Source: JAXDMK01 sp963765955 (GTDB taxonomy: Bacteria > Actinomycetota > Acidimicrobiia > Acidimicrobiales > AC-14). Taken from it: a stretch of DNA of 64,000 nucleotides. The position numbers and the translations under genes were made by a program. The stretch lies in the NCBI GenBank assembly GCA_963765955.1, contig CAVXYA010000010.1, positions 124,001 to 188,000 on the forward strand. Direction: 5' to 3'. Below, in pieces: positions 22,501 through 29,889 of the stretch. Below the pieces are notes generated by a model. That model did no database searches. It saw only the letters and a program-made list of their open reading frames with translations, and was not told the DNA's origin. Position 1 is the first letter of the stretch; every line of letters begins with the position of its first letter.

Positions 22501-25500
22501 CCACCGGCTGCGCCGGCACCGGCCAGCAGGATGTTGGTGGCCTCGCCGCCGTCGACCAGGGTGATGGCGGCACCGGCGTCGCCGCCCTCGCCGCCGATCA
22601 CTGCGACATCGATGTCGTTCGCCGCCGATCCGGTCTCGCCGGACCCCGAGACCGAGCTGGCGGCCGCGCCCGACGTGGCCGAGCTGGCCGCGGAACCGAA
22701 TGCGGCCGCCCCACCCGTGGCCCCGGTGTCGCCAGTGTCGCCCGCCTCGGCCTCGCCGCCGAGAGCGACGGCCGCGCCGAGCAGGGCGGTGTTGGTGGCC
22801 GTGGGACTCGACGTGGCGCTCCCGGAGTCGCCGGAGTCGCCGGAGTCGCCGCTGGCGGCCTCGGGGCTGGCGTCGGCCTCCGACTCCGCGTCGCCGGTGT
22901 CGCCCGTGTTGGTGGCCGACGTCTGGGCGCTGGAGGACCCCGACGCCCCGGACGTGGCCGTGGGACTGGTGGAAACGCTCGCCGCGCCTCCTGCCCCGCC
23001 GTCGGCATCCGCGGTTGCCACCGTGGGGCCGGTCTCGGCCTCGGGGCTGCCGGATATCGAGCCGCCTGCGCCGCCTGCGCCGCCGGCTCCGCCCGTGGAA
23101 GCGCCACCGCCGCCGCCCGTTCCGCCGATCCCGCCCGTGCCCGGCCCGCCGGCACCGCCGGCACCCCCAGCGGCGCCTGCACCGCCGGCGCCGCCGCTGA
23201 CGATGGGAGCGTCGAGGATGGTGACGGTGGCGTCGCCGGTGACCGTGGTGATCGTCGTGACGATGGCGTCGTTGGCGACTGCTGCGCCACCGGCGCCGCC
23301 CGCACCGCCGCCGCCGGCCCCGCCGCCGAAGCCACCGAAGCCCGCTCCACCGCTGCCGCCGGCGCCGCCGGCGCCACCAACGGCCACCCCGCCGGTCCCG
23401 CCCGCGCCCGCCGCTCCACCGATCATGACGTTGGTGGCGTTGCCGCCGGCCGACGCGGCCAGGGTGAGGCCGGCGTCGCCGCCCTCGCCGCCCACGAGGA
23501 CCAGGTCGAGGTCGTTGGACGCAGGGCCGGTCTCGCCCGAGAAGGACACGCCCGAGGCGACCGCGCCCGAATTGGCGGTGCTGGTGGCGCTCCCCACGCC
23601 CACTGAGGCACCTGTGGCACCCGTGTCGCCCGAGTCACCGGCCTCGGCGTCGCCGTCGACCGCGAGGGCAATCCCGAGGATGGAGCTGTTGGCCGCGGTC
23701 GGATCGGAGTCGGCGCTGCCCGAGTCGCCGGAGTCGCCCGAGTCGCCGGACTGGGCGACGGGACTGGCGTCGGCGCTGGAGGACGCATCGCCGGTGTCCC
23801 CGGAGTTGGAGGCCGAAGCCTGGGTGGTGGCCGCACCGGAACCACCGGAGGTCGCCGTGGGGCTGTTGGTGGTGAAGCTGGCGGCCCCGCCGGCACCGCC
23901 GCCGGCCGAGGCAGTGGCCACGGTGGGCCCGGTGACTGCCGTCGGGCTGCCGGACACACCTCCCCCGGCACCGCCTGCACCGCCGGCCCCGCCGGTTGCC
24001 GTGCCGCCGGTGCCTCCGAGGCCACCCGAGCCGCCGAGTCCCCCGCCGCCGGCGCCGCCGCCACCGCCGAGCCCCCCCGCGCCGCCGGCGCCGCCGCCGA
24101 CGATCGGGACGATCGTGACCGCCACGGCGGCGTCTCCGCCGGCCACGTTGATGGTGTTGACGACGGTGGAGACCTCGGTGGCCGTCCCGCCGGCCCCGCC
24201 GCCACCGCCTGTGCCGCCACCACCACCGTTGCCGCCGAGCCCTGCGCCGCCGGCGCCGCCGGCGCCGCCGTCACCGCCCCCCGCTCCCCCACCCGCGCCG
24301 CCAGCGCCGCCGGCGCCACCGAGCATCACGTTGGTGGCGTCGCCGCCCAGCGCCACGGGGATAGCCACGCCGCCGTCGCCGCCCTCACCCGCCAGGACGA
24401 GCACGTCGAGGTCGTTGTCGGCTGCGCCGGTGTCGCCCGAGCTCGACGCCCCCTCGGCGTTGGCGCCGGAGTTGGCGAAGCTCGACGCGCCGCCGACCGC
24501 GGCGGCGTCACCCGTGCCGCCCGTGTCGCCGGTGTCGCCCGTCTCCACGTCGCCGCCGACGGCGATGGCGGCGCCGAGCAGGGCCGAGTTGGAGGCGGAC
24601 GGTGCCGACGCGGCGTCACCAGTGTCGCCGGAGTCGCCGGAGTCCCCCGAAAGGGCCGACGGGCTCGACACCGCGCTCGAGTCGGCGTCGCCGGTGTCGC
24701 CGATGTTGGTGGACGACGTCTGCGCCTTCGCCGCACCCGAGGCGCCCGACCGGGCGTCGGGGCTGGCCGAGAAGGAGGCTGCCCCACCGGCGCCCCCGCT
24801 GGCGTTCCCAACCGCGATCGCGCCACCGCCGACCGCCGTGGGGCTGCCCGTCGCCGCGCCGCCGGCGCCGCCCGCCCCGCCCGCGCCACCCGCAGCCCCG
24901 CCGCCGGCACCACCCGCACCACCGCCGCCGCCGGTGCCCGTGGCACCCGCGCCGCCCGCGCCACCTGCACCGCCGGCCCCGCCGGCACCACCTGTGACGA
25001 TGGGCCCGATCACGGGCGCGGGGTCACCGACCACGACGGTGACCGCGGCCGAGTCACCGCCGGCCCCGCCGGCGCCGCCGGCCCCGCCGGCCCCGCCGTC
25101 ACCGCCCGTACCCGCGCCGCCGCCACCCCCGGCGCCACCCGTGCCGCCGATGGCCACGCCGCCTGTACCGCCCGTGCCTCCGGCCCCGCCGGCCAGGAGG
25201 TTCAGCGCGTCGCCGCCGGCGGCGATCGGGATCACGAGCCCGCCATCGCCGCCCTCGCCGGCCACAACCACGGCGTCGATGTCGTTCCAGGCGTCACCCG
25301 TGTCGCCGGACGCGGCGTCGACTGCGCTGTCGGCGCCGCTGTTGGCGTAGCTGGTGGCGGAGCCGATTGCCGCCACGTCGCCCGTGGGCCCGGTGTCGCC
25401 GGAGTCGCCGGACTCGACGTCGCCGCCCACCGCGATGGCTGCACCGAGAAGGCCGGTGTTGACCGCGGTCGGGCTGGACGACACGTCGCTGGTGTCGCCG

Positions 25501-27089
25501 GAGTCACCCGTGTCGCCGGACACGGCGGTCGGGCTGGCAAGAGCCGACGACGAGGCGTCGCCGGTGTCGCCCGTGTTGGTGCTGCTGCTCTGGGCCACCG
25601 CTGCGCCCGAGCTGCCGGACAGTGCGGTGGGGCTGCCGAAGGTGACGGTGGCGCCGCCGCCCGCACCGCCGGTGGCGGTGCCCACCGCGACGGCTGTGCC
25701 GCCCACCGCGGTCGGGCTGCCCACCGCCGCTCCGCCTGTACCGCCCGCGGTCCCCGCGCCACCGGTCGCCGCGCCCCCGGCGCCGCCCGCGCCGCCACCC
25801 GTTCCGACTCCAGGACCGCCCGAGCCACCGGCGCCGCCGGCTCCGCCGGCGCCACCGGCGCCGCCGGCCACGGGCGGGAAACCGACGCCACCGGCCCCGC
25901 CTGCTCCACCGGCGCCGCCCGCGCCGCCGCTGCCACCGACAACCGGGGCCCCGGCCCCGCCCGCGCCGCCGGCGGCGGCCACGTCGGCCCCGCCCGCTCC
26001 GCCTGCTGCTCCGAGCCCGCCGAGGACGACGTTGGCCGTGTTGCCCCCGAAGGCGACCGGGAGGGCGAACCCGCCGTCGCCGCCCTCGCCGCCGATGGCG
26101 ACCACGTCGGTGTCGTTGCCGGCGTCGCCCGTGCCACCCGACAGGACGGAGGACGAACTGGACGCGCCCGAGTTGGACGAGCTGCTGGCGAACCCGATCG
26201 ACGACACCGAGCCCGACGCGCCGGTACCGCCCGAGTCGGCGGACCTGGTCGGCGAGGACGAGCCGGAGGCGACGCCCAGCCCGCCGAGGGGGTTGCCGCC
26301 CGAGGACTGCGTGGTGGAGGACGCGCCGGCGTCCCTGGTGACGGGCGTGATGGCCAGAAGGCCGGTGTTGAGGGCGAAGGGGTTGGGCGTGGCGCCGGTG
26401 GAACCGGTGCCGCCGGTCGACCCGGTGGCCCCGGACGTCGAGGTCGGGTTGGCGATGGCCGTCGAACTGGAGTTGCCGGTGGCACCGGTGTTGGTGGCCG
26501 AGGACTGGCCGGTGGCGGCGCCGGAGTCGCCCGAACGGGCCGAAGGCGCGAGAGCGACCAGGGCCGCCCCCCCGTCGCCGCCGAAAGCGTCGGCGATGGC
26601 CACCGAGGGGCCGGCGCCGAGCACGGGGTTGCCGCCCGTCCCGACGACGCCGGGGATCCCGGCGTTGACGACCGAGCCGCCGATGGCGCCGGAGGCGGCC
26701 GCGCCGCCGTCGCCACCCTCGCCGCCCTCGACCGTCAGGTCGGTGAGGTTGAGGGCGTCGCCGCTGGTGCCGGCCTCGGCGTCCACGCCCGAGCTGGCGC
26801 CCGAGTTGGAGTCGCTGATCGACCGAGCCCGGTCGGAGGTCTGGCCCGAGTCACCCGACTCGGCCGGCTCCCCATCCTGGGCCGTGGTCGCGGAGGGCGC
26901 CGCCCCATCGTCGGCAGCCGCGACGCCGGAATCGGCGGGCGCGGGCGAAGCGGTGTTGTCGGTGGCCGACACATCCTGCTGGGCCGTGGCCGGGCCCGCT
27001 CCCAGGAAGACCAGCAGGCTGGCCAGCATCGCACCCATGACCGCCAGGGGCCCCCTGGCGTCCCGCCGCGGACCTGTTCCCTCAGCCAT
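16545..27089 (-). CDS. Giant secreted Gly/Ala/Ser/Asp repeat protein (3514 aa, 12 modules)
   Basis: I recognise no family for the whole protein. It starts at ATG 27089 behind GGAGG. A signal peptide spans residues 1-36 (hydrophobic LASLLVFLGAG, cleavage after PATA). The rest is twelve diverged modules of about 295 residues. Each has a GEGGDGG turn with a GG-x-ATNV strand; a long GGAGGAGG/GFGGFGG stretch; a beta-like segment such as FGDVTITETIVPLV; a second glycine stretch; an SPEAETGPTV block; and an acidic SGDSGDSGDTGDA block with TATNTALLG. Near the C-terminus lies a collagen-like GAPGAPGAPGAPGAAG run. I see no cysteine, very few Lys, Trp or Met, and no LPxTG, transmembrane anchor or SLH domain. 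It resembles PE_PGRS or silk-like glycine-rich proteins in composition only. Surface, matrix or adhesive roles are guesses. The frame stays open and uniform across 10.5 kb. Confidence 0.85.
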   Translation of the reverse strand: MAEGTGPRRDARGPLAVMGAMLASLLVFLGAGPATAQQDVSATDNTASPAPADSGVAAADDGAAPSATTAQDGEPAESGDSGQTSDRARSISDSNSGASSGVDAEAGTSGDALNLTDLTVEGGEGGDGGAAASGAIGGSVVNAGIPGVVGTGGNPVLGAGPSVAIADAFGGDGGAALVALAPSARSGDSGAATGQSSATNTGATGNSSSTAIANPTSTSGATGSTGGTGSTGATPNPFALNTGLLAITPVTRDAGASSTTQSSGGNPLGGLGVASGSSSPTRSADSGGTGASGSVSSIGFASSSSNSGASSSSSVLSGGTGDAGNDTDVVAIGGEGGDGGFALPVAFGGNTANVVLGGLGAAGGAGGADVAAAGGAGGAGAPVVGGSGGAGGAGGAGGAGGVGFPPVAGGAGGAGGAGGAGGSGGPGVGTGGGAGGAGGAATGGAGTAGGTGGAAVGSPTAVGGTAVAVGTATGGAGGGATVTFGSPTALSGSSGAAVAQSSSTNTGDTGDASSSALASPTAVSGDTGDSGDTSDVSSSPTAVNTGLLGAAIAVGGDVESGDSGDTGPTGDVAAIGSATSYANSGADSAVDAASGDTGDAWNDIDAVVVAGEGGDGGLVIPIAAGGDALNLLAGGAGGTGGTGGVAIGGTGGAGGGGGAGTGGDGGAGGAGGAGGAGGDSAAVTVVVGDPAPVIGPIVTGGAGGAGGAGGAGGAGATGTGGGGGAGGAGGGAAGGAGGAGGAGGAATGSPTAVGGGAIAVGNASGGAGGAASFSASPDARSGASGAAKAQTSSTNIGDTGDADSSAVSSPSALSGDSGDSGDTGDAASAPSASNSALLGAAIAVGGDVETGDTGDTGGTGDAAAVGGASSFANSGANAEGASSSGDTGAADNDLDVLVLAGEGGDGGVAIPVALGGDATNVMLGGAGGAGGAGGGAGGGDGGAGGAGGAGLGGNGGGGGTGGGGGAGGTATEVSTVVNTINVAGGDAAVAVTIVPIVGGGAGGAGGLGGGGGAGGGGLGGSGGLGGTGGTATGGAGGAGGAGGGVSGSPTAVTGPTVATASAGGGAGGAASFTTNSPTATSGGSGAATTQASASNSGDTGDASSSADASPVAQSGDSGDSGDSGSADSDPTAANSSILGIALAVDGDAEAGDSGDTGATGASVGVGSATSTANSGAVASGVSFSGETGPASNDLDLVLVGGEGGDAGLTLAASAGGNATNVMIGGAAGAGGTGGVAVGGAGGAGGSGGAGFGGFGGGAGGGGAGGAGGAAVANDAIVTTITTVTGDATVTILDAPIVSGGAGGAGAAGGAGGAGGPGTGGIGGTGGGGGASTGGAGGAGGAGGSISGSPEAETGPTVATADADGGAGGAASVSTSPTATSGASGSSSAQTSATNTGDTGDAESEADASPEAASGDSGDSGDSGSATSSPTATNTALLGAAVALGGEAEAGDTGDTGATGGAAAFGSAASSATSGAAASSVSGSGETGSAANDIDVAVIGGEGGDAGAAITLVDGGEATNILLAGAGAAGGAGGTSVGGLGGSGGAGGAGFGGFGGPGGAGGAGGEGGAATEIFTSVQTIDTTFGDVTLTDTIVPLVFGGAGSTGGAGGGGGSGAAGFGGAGGGGGTAGAATAGAGGAGGSGGGIASSPEAETGPTVGTSSASGGAGGAASITTSPSATSGASGASTAQTSATNTGDTGDAESEADASPEAASGDSGDSGDSGDSSSVATDTNTTLLGNLLGTGLAIGGEAESGDSGDSGDSGDVFAAGSADSSAVSGASAVSDAGSGDTGDAENDLDAAVVGGEGGDAGVAVALVAGGSATNVVVGGTGGLGASGGTSFGAAGGAGGAGGAGFGGFGGAGESGGVGGAGGDASEVDVEISTVTLVFQNDTGTGLTVNRLYAPIDIGGAAGAGGAGGAGGVGAAGFGSFGGTGGSGSASTGGTGGAGGAGGAVSGSPEAVSGATVGTAAANGGAGGAASLTTNSPTAVSGGSGPATAQASATNAGDTGDAESESTASPSADSGDSGDSGDSGSAEASGSLTGSEAESGDSGDTGETGDAVALGSADSGANSGADVVSSSDSGDTGDAENEIEAFVVAGEGADGGVAVVAVGGGDATNVVVGGLGAVGGAGGASFGGFGSAGGAGGAAFGGFGGGGGTGGDGGEGGDAVDVYTVVDTINTTFSDVTITETVVPLVFGGAGAAGGAGGAGGAGAAAFGGFGGAGGTGGTATGGAGGTGGAGGAITGSPEAETGATVGTADADGGAGGAATVSSDPTSTSGASGASTSQASASNSGDTGDAESEAEASPEASSGDSGDSGDTGHASSDATATNTALLSTDIAVGGDAESGDSGDTGETGDVVASGDADSFANSGANVVSDAESGETGAAENDVLVLAVGGEGGDGGAAVTLVAGGDATNVLVGGAGAAGGAGGIAFGGFGGAGGDGAAAFGGFGGPGGGGGAGGAGGDALLNEALIEDLTVVFGDVTITQLIAPIVDGGAGGAGGPGAAGGAGGAGFGGFGGPGGAGGTGAGGAGGAGGAGGAITGSPEADTGATVAPASANGGAGGSARITSSPTAMSGASGASSSQASATNSGNTGDAESDADTSPEAASGDSGDSGDTGDVSANATSTNTALVGSAVAIGGDAESGDSGDTGESGDADADGDAGSLANSGANVSSASESGDTGNAGNGLVLIALAAEGGGGGLALSAVTGGTATNVVIGGAGGAGAAGGAGFGGFGGTGGAGGGGFGGFGAAGGTGGAGGLGGTATEAESIVDTVDIVGGAATINVTVVSIVSGGAGGAGGLGGAGGAGGAGFGGFGGAGGSGGLGTGGAGGSGGAGGAVSASPEAESGATVGTASATGGAGGGSAISGIPSAISGASGSSTSQASATNTGDTGKAESESDASPEADSGDSGDSGDTGGASADVTATNTATLGVALAIGGEAESGDSGETGETGDVTADGSAASLANSGANVDTTAESGDTGEAANTVLAIAPGGEGGDGGAAVSLAAGGSAVNVLVGGAGGAGAGGGGGLGGFGGAGGAGGAGGGGSGGAGAAGGAGGAGGAAASAIVVVGDPAPIIAPIVTGGAGGAGGAGGAGGAGGAGFGGFGGAGGGAGVGFGGAGGAGGAGGAAGGSPDAESGVTVATSQAGGGEGGSASITGDPRADSGSSGATTSQGSATNSGDTGDAGSRATASPSAESGDSGQSGDTGGTSADVVATQSGALGAGVAVGDEAESGDTGESGDTGDAEADGAADGAANSGADVTADAQSGDTGVAANVAVPIIVGGDGGDGGLSLAAAASGVAVNAIVAGVGSAGGAGGQGVGGLGGPGGLGGPGAGGAGGPGGAGGPGGAGGAGGVPGAPGAPGAPGAPGAAGGGAPGADGGLGAGAAGLPGADGAAGAAGIVGPSAATAVTGVSVATTDAHAGTGQGVSITSAPVAVSGTSGTSAAQSSASNSGDTGDATGESTASPSATSGDSGDGGESGDATANGSATNSGLAGTAVIVTGEATTGGRRAED
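17215..26740 (-). repeat. Twelve ~0.9-kb tandem coding repeats
   Basis: The codons for the GEGGDGG landmark recur near 26715, 26080, 25250, 24380, 23485, 22585, 21680, 20797, 19895, 19000, 18100 and 17230. Spacing is about 870-905 bp for most units, with shorter first units at the 5' end. Units are clearly related but diverged, so this is old duplication rather than a fresh expansion. Within each unit are nested GGAGGA- and GACAGCGGC-type short repeats. Confidence 0.8.
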
Positions 27090-27135
27090 CTTCGTCCTCC
27101 GGCTCTTGTGCGGGTCCGCCGGAATTTCGTTGAGA

Positions 27136-27163
27136 GTCTTATCAACCCGGCGGAAGGCGTCAA
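27136..27163 (-). promoter_or_regulatory. Promoter of the giant repeat gene
   Basis: TTGACG (27163-27158), a 16-bp spacer and TAAGAC (27141-27136) lie about 47 nt upstream of the ATG and downstream of the rplA terminator. The gene therefore appears to be transcribed on its own rather than with the ribosomal genes. Confidence 0.5.
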
Positions 27164-27237
27164 CTACCCGCGCTCGTCCGGAGCTGGGCGGAGACTAACC
27201 GCCAGGGGCGTCCCGGTGAAGGCTTTCGTCCAGGAAA

Positions 27238-27281
27238 CGAAAAACCCTCAACCCTGGACCGGGGGGTCGAGGGTTGAGGGT
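27238..27281 (-). terminator. Intrinsic terminator after rplA
   Basis: On the minus strand CCCTCAACCCT (27280-27270) pairs perfectly with AGGGTTGAGGG (27255-27245), followed by TTTTT (27244-27240). An 11-bp stem with a U-tract 24 nt after the rplA stop is the clearest intrinsic terminator in the window. It ends the secE-nusG-rplK-rplA unit before the giant gene. Confidence 0.85.
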
Positions 27282-27304
27282 CTCAAGAGGTGGGAGGGTG
27301 CCGC

Positions 27305-28039
27305 TCAGGTGGCGGCGGCGAGCTCCTCTTCGACGGCCCGGGCGGGGTTGGCCGGGTCGAGCTTGATGCCGGGGCCGATGGTGGACGACACGGTGATGCC
27401 CTTCATGTACCTGCCCTTGGACGAGGCCGGCTTGGCCCGGTTGAGCTCCTCGACCACCGCCCGGAGATTGGTCAGCAGGGCCTTGCGGTCGAAGCTGACC
27501 TTGCCGATGGGGACGTGGATGTTGCCGTAGCGGTCGGTTCGGTACTCCACCCGTCCGCCCTTGAACTCCCGGACCGCCCGGCCCACCTCGGTGGTGACGG
27601 TGCCCGTCTTGGGGTTGGGCATCAGGCCGCGGGGACCGAGGACCCGGCCCAGCTTGCCCACCTGGCCCATGAGGTCGGGGGTGGCGATGGCCACGTCGAA
27701 GTCGAGGAAGCCGCCTTGGACTCTGGCCACCAGGTCGTCGGAACCGATCACGTCGGCGCCCGCCTCCCGGGCCTCGTCGGCCGCCGGGCCGGTGGCGAAC
27801 ACCGCCACCCGGACCTCCTTGCCGGTGCCGGCGGGGAGCCCCACCGTGCCTCGGACGATCTGGTCGGCCTTGCGGGGGTCGACGCCCAGCTTCACCGCCA
27901 GCTCGACGGTCTCGTCGTACTTGGCGAAGGCCAGGGTCTTGACCAGGTCGACGGCCTCGCCGGGGGCGTGGAGGCGCCCCTTGTCGTAGCGCTTGACCGC
28001 GTCCTCGTACTTCTTGGAGTCCTTCTTGGTGTGTGTCAT
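27305..28039 (-). CDS. rplA: 50S ribosomal protein L1
   Basis: L1 binds 23S rRNA at the E-site stalk and in many bacteria represses its own operon. The 244-residue product has the family landmarks: VELAVKLGVDPRKADQIVRG near the N-terminus, LGPRGLMPNPKTGTVT in the middle, and GRVEYRTDRYGNIHVPIGK after it. The ATG at 28039 overlaps the rplK stop by four bases (ATGA). It is the last gene of the tRNA-Trp/secE/nusG/rplK/rplA unit and is followed by a strong terminator, not by rplJ as is usual. Confidence 0.98.
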   Translation of the reverse strand: MTHTKKDSKKYEDAVKRYDKGRLHAPGEAVDLVKTLAFAKYDETVELAVKLGVDPRKADQIVRGTVGLPAGTGKEVRVAVFATGPAADEAREAGADVIGSDDLVARVQGGFLDFDVAIATPDLMGQVGKLGRVLGPRGLMPNPKTGTVTTEVGRAVREFKGGRVEYRTDRYGNIHVPIGKVSFDRKALLTNLRAVVEELNRAKPASSKGRYMKGITVSSTIGPGIKLDPANPARAVEEELAAAT

Positions 28040-28464
28040 CGGGAAACCGTGATGCCCATGGAGCGGGCCGTTCCCGCCACCTGGAGGCGAGCCGCCTCGA
28101 GGTCGTTGGCGTTGAGGTCGGGCAGCTTGGTCTTGGCGATCTCGGTGAGCTGGGCGTCGGTGATCGAGCCCGCGGTCTCCTTGCCCGGGTTGGTGGCTCC
28201 CTTGGGGAGGCCGGCCGCGGCCCGGATGAGCACCGGGGTGGGCGGCGTCTTGAGGACGAACGTGAACGTCCGGTCCTCGAAGATGGTGATCTCGGCCGGC
28301 ACCACGGTTCCCCGCTGGTTCTCGCTGGCCGCGTTGTACTGCTTGCAGAACTCCATGATGTTGACCCCGTGGGGGCCGAGGGCGGTGCCCACCGGCGGGG
28401 CGGGTGTGGCCGCCCCGGCCGGGATCTGGATCCGCACGATCGCGGCTACTCGACGCTTACCCAT
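28036..28464 (-). CDS. rplK: 50S ribosomal protein L11
   Basis: L11 forms the GTPase-associated centre with 23S rRNA and is the thiostrepton-binding protein. It has 142 residues, beginning MGKRRVAAIVRIQIPAGAA, with PPVGTALGPHGVNIMEFCK and the C-terminal domain with KTPPTPVLIRAAAGL. The ATG at 28464 overlaps the nusG stop by one base (TAATG). A longer in-frame opening upstream is only an open frame through nusG. Confidence 0.98.
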   Translation of the reverse strand: MGKRRVAAIVRIQIPAGAATPAPPVGTALGPHGVNIMEFCKQYNAASENQRGTVVPAEITIFEDRTFTFVLKTPPTPVLIRAAAGLPKGATNPGKETAGSITDAQLTEIAKTKLPDLNANDLEAARLQVAGTARSMGITVSR

Positions 28465-29407
28465 TACAGCTTGGCCACCTGACTGAACTCGAGCTCGACC
28501 GGGGTCTCCCGGCCGAAGATGTTGACGAGGACCTTGAGCTTGAGCTGGTCCTCGTTGATCTCTGCGATCTGGCCGGAGAAGTCGGCGAACGGCCCCTCGC
28601 GGACCCGGACGCTCTCCCCGACCTCGTACATGGGCCGGCGGGCCGGCTTGCGGGTGACACCCTCGGTGCCGCCCGACTGCACCTGGAGGATGCTCTCGAC
28701 CTCCTTGCGGGACAACGGCGTGGGCTTGGCCCCCAGCCCCACGAACCCGGTCACTCCCGGCGTGTTGCGCACGACCCGCCAGGAGTCGTCGTCGAGCTCG
28801 CAGCGGACGAGGAGGTACCCGGGGAACACCTTCTTCTGCACCGTGACCCGCTTGCCGCCCTTGAACTCGATCACGTCCTCCATGGGGATGACGCACTCGA
28901 AGATGCGGTCCTCCATGTTCATGGAGGCGATCCGGCTCTGGAGGTTGGACTTGACCTTGTTCTCGTAGCCGGCGTAGGTGTGGACCACGTACCACGAGCC
29001 GGGACGGTCGTAGGGGCTCTCGACAGGAGCGACTTCCTCCTCGACGTCGTCGTCGTCGGCCAGGCCGTCGTCGAACACGACGATCGGGTCGGCCGCCACA
29101 GGGGACGGCTCGTCGCCGAGGATCTCCCCCGGCGCGATGTCGTCGGGCGGAAGGGAGCCGGCCGGAAGGGAGTCGGGCGGAAGGGAGTCGGGCGGAAGGG
29201 AGTCGGGCGGGGAGTCGGCCGGAAGGGATCGGGCGGAAGGGAATCGGCGGGGGGGCCAGCATCGGTGGGGACTGCGTCGGCGGCCGCCGCCTCCTCCGGG
29301 TCGCCCAGGGAGGCGGTGGGGAGGGTGTCGGGCGCGCTGGCGTCTTCGGTCTTGGCGTCTTCTGGGGTGGGGTCTTCTGTCATGGGGTCTGTCGTCGGCT
29401 CGGTCAC
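28464..29407 (-). CDS. nusG: Transcription antitermination factor NusG, extended N-terminus with apparent frameshift
   Basis: NusG binds RNA polymerase and Rho or S10. The NGN domain (SWYVVHTYAGYENKVKSNL) and the KOW domain (VGESVRVREGPFADFSGQI) are complete in the frame ending at 28464. A GTG at 29099 would open this frame but has no ribosome site. The better start is the GTG at 29407, which overlaps the secE stop as GTGA and reads MTEPTTDPMTEDPTPEDAK. That frame leaves NusG at about 29226-29229, where one unit of a SLPPD-coding repeat is a base short. Adding one base joins the two parts into about 314 residues with a roughly 120-residue acidic/proline-rich extension. Acidic extensions are known in actinobacterial NusG. 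The indel's nature is open. Confidence 0.88.
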
Positions 29408-29694
29408 TCGAAGAGGAAGATGACGATCTTGCCGAAGGCGAGGTCGAGGGCGAAGATGATCGCGGTCAGGATGAGCAGGGCCACGAGGACGACGATCGAG
29501 TAGCTGATGACCTCGGCCCGGGTGGGCCAGGCGACCTTGCGCAGCTCGGCTCGCACCTGGCGGACGTACTCGCCCGCGCCGACGCGTTCCTTGGCCGGGC
29601 GGGGCGCAGGCCGGGTGGGCTCGCGCCGGGCGGGCGTGCCGTCGGGGTCGAGTTGACCCTGACGTTGCATCATCCGCTTCATCTGTCGATTCAC
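29404..29694 (-). CDS. secE: Preprotein translocase subunit SecE
   Basis: SecE is the essential clamp-like subunit of the SecYEG channel in the inner membrane. It is 96 residues from the GTG at 29694 (MNRQMKRMMQRQGQL), which has AAGAGGT 6-7 nt upstream; the open frame extends further up into tRNA-Trp but without meaning. A basic, proline-rich N-terminus leads to the conserved VRAELRKVAWPTRAEVISYS amphipathic helix and one transmembrane helix (SIVVLVALLILTAIIFALDL). It lies between tRNA-Trp and nusG, the classic arrangement, and overlaps nusG by four bases. Confidence 0.96.
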   Translation of the reverse strand: MNRQMKRMMQRQGQLDPDGTPARREPTRPAPRPAKERVGAGEYVRQVRAELRKVAWPTRAEVISYSIVVLVALLILTAIIFALDLAFGKIVIFLFE

Positions 29695-29730
29695 GAAGTA
29701 CCTCTTGAGACGGGGTTGTCCAGAAGCCGG

Positions 29731-29803
29731 CAGGGCAGGAGGGACTCGAACCCCCAACCGCCGGTTTTGGAGACCGGTGCTCTACCAGTTGAGCTACTGC
29801 CCT
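29731..29803 (-). tRNA. trnW: tRNA-Trp (CCA anticodon)
   Basis: Cloverleaf of 73 nt: acceptor AGGGCAG/CTGCCCT, D arm with AGCTCAACTGG, anticodon loop CTCCAAA in a CCGGT/ACCGG stem, and T loop TTCGAGT. No CCA is encoded. A TATCCT -10-like element lies about 31 nt upstream (29839-29834). secE begins about 36 nt downstream, so the two probably share a transcript. Confidence 0.97.
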
Positions 29804-29889
29804 GGGTCAGCCCGGAGGGCGTGGGTACTTCCGAGGATAGCTCAGGCCCCGCGCGCCCGTTGCGGCGGGCGGTGGTCGACCGGGGCGAG

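Noticed and set aside
16545..27089. CRISPR array
   Set aside because: The repeats are long, coding, diverged and without unique spacers of constant length; no cas genes are in the window.
16518..27198. Very long plus-strand frames opposite the giant gene, with proline-rich products up to about 1575 codons
   Set aside because: They are the antisense of Gly/Ala codons (GGC/GCC), give only Pro/Ala/Ser repeats, and lack signal peptides, ribosome sites or coherent domains. The minus frame has a signal peptide, promoter and ordered modules.
28465..29262. A long N-terminal extension of L11
   Set aside because: It is the third frame of nusG; L11 homology begins exactly at MGKRRVAAIV, and the ATG overlaps the nusG stop.
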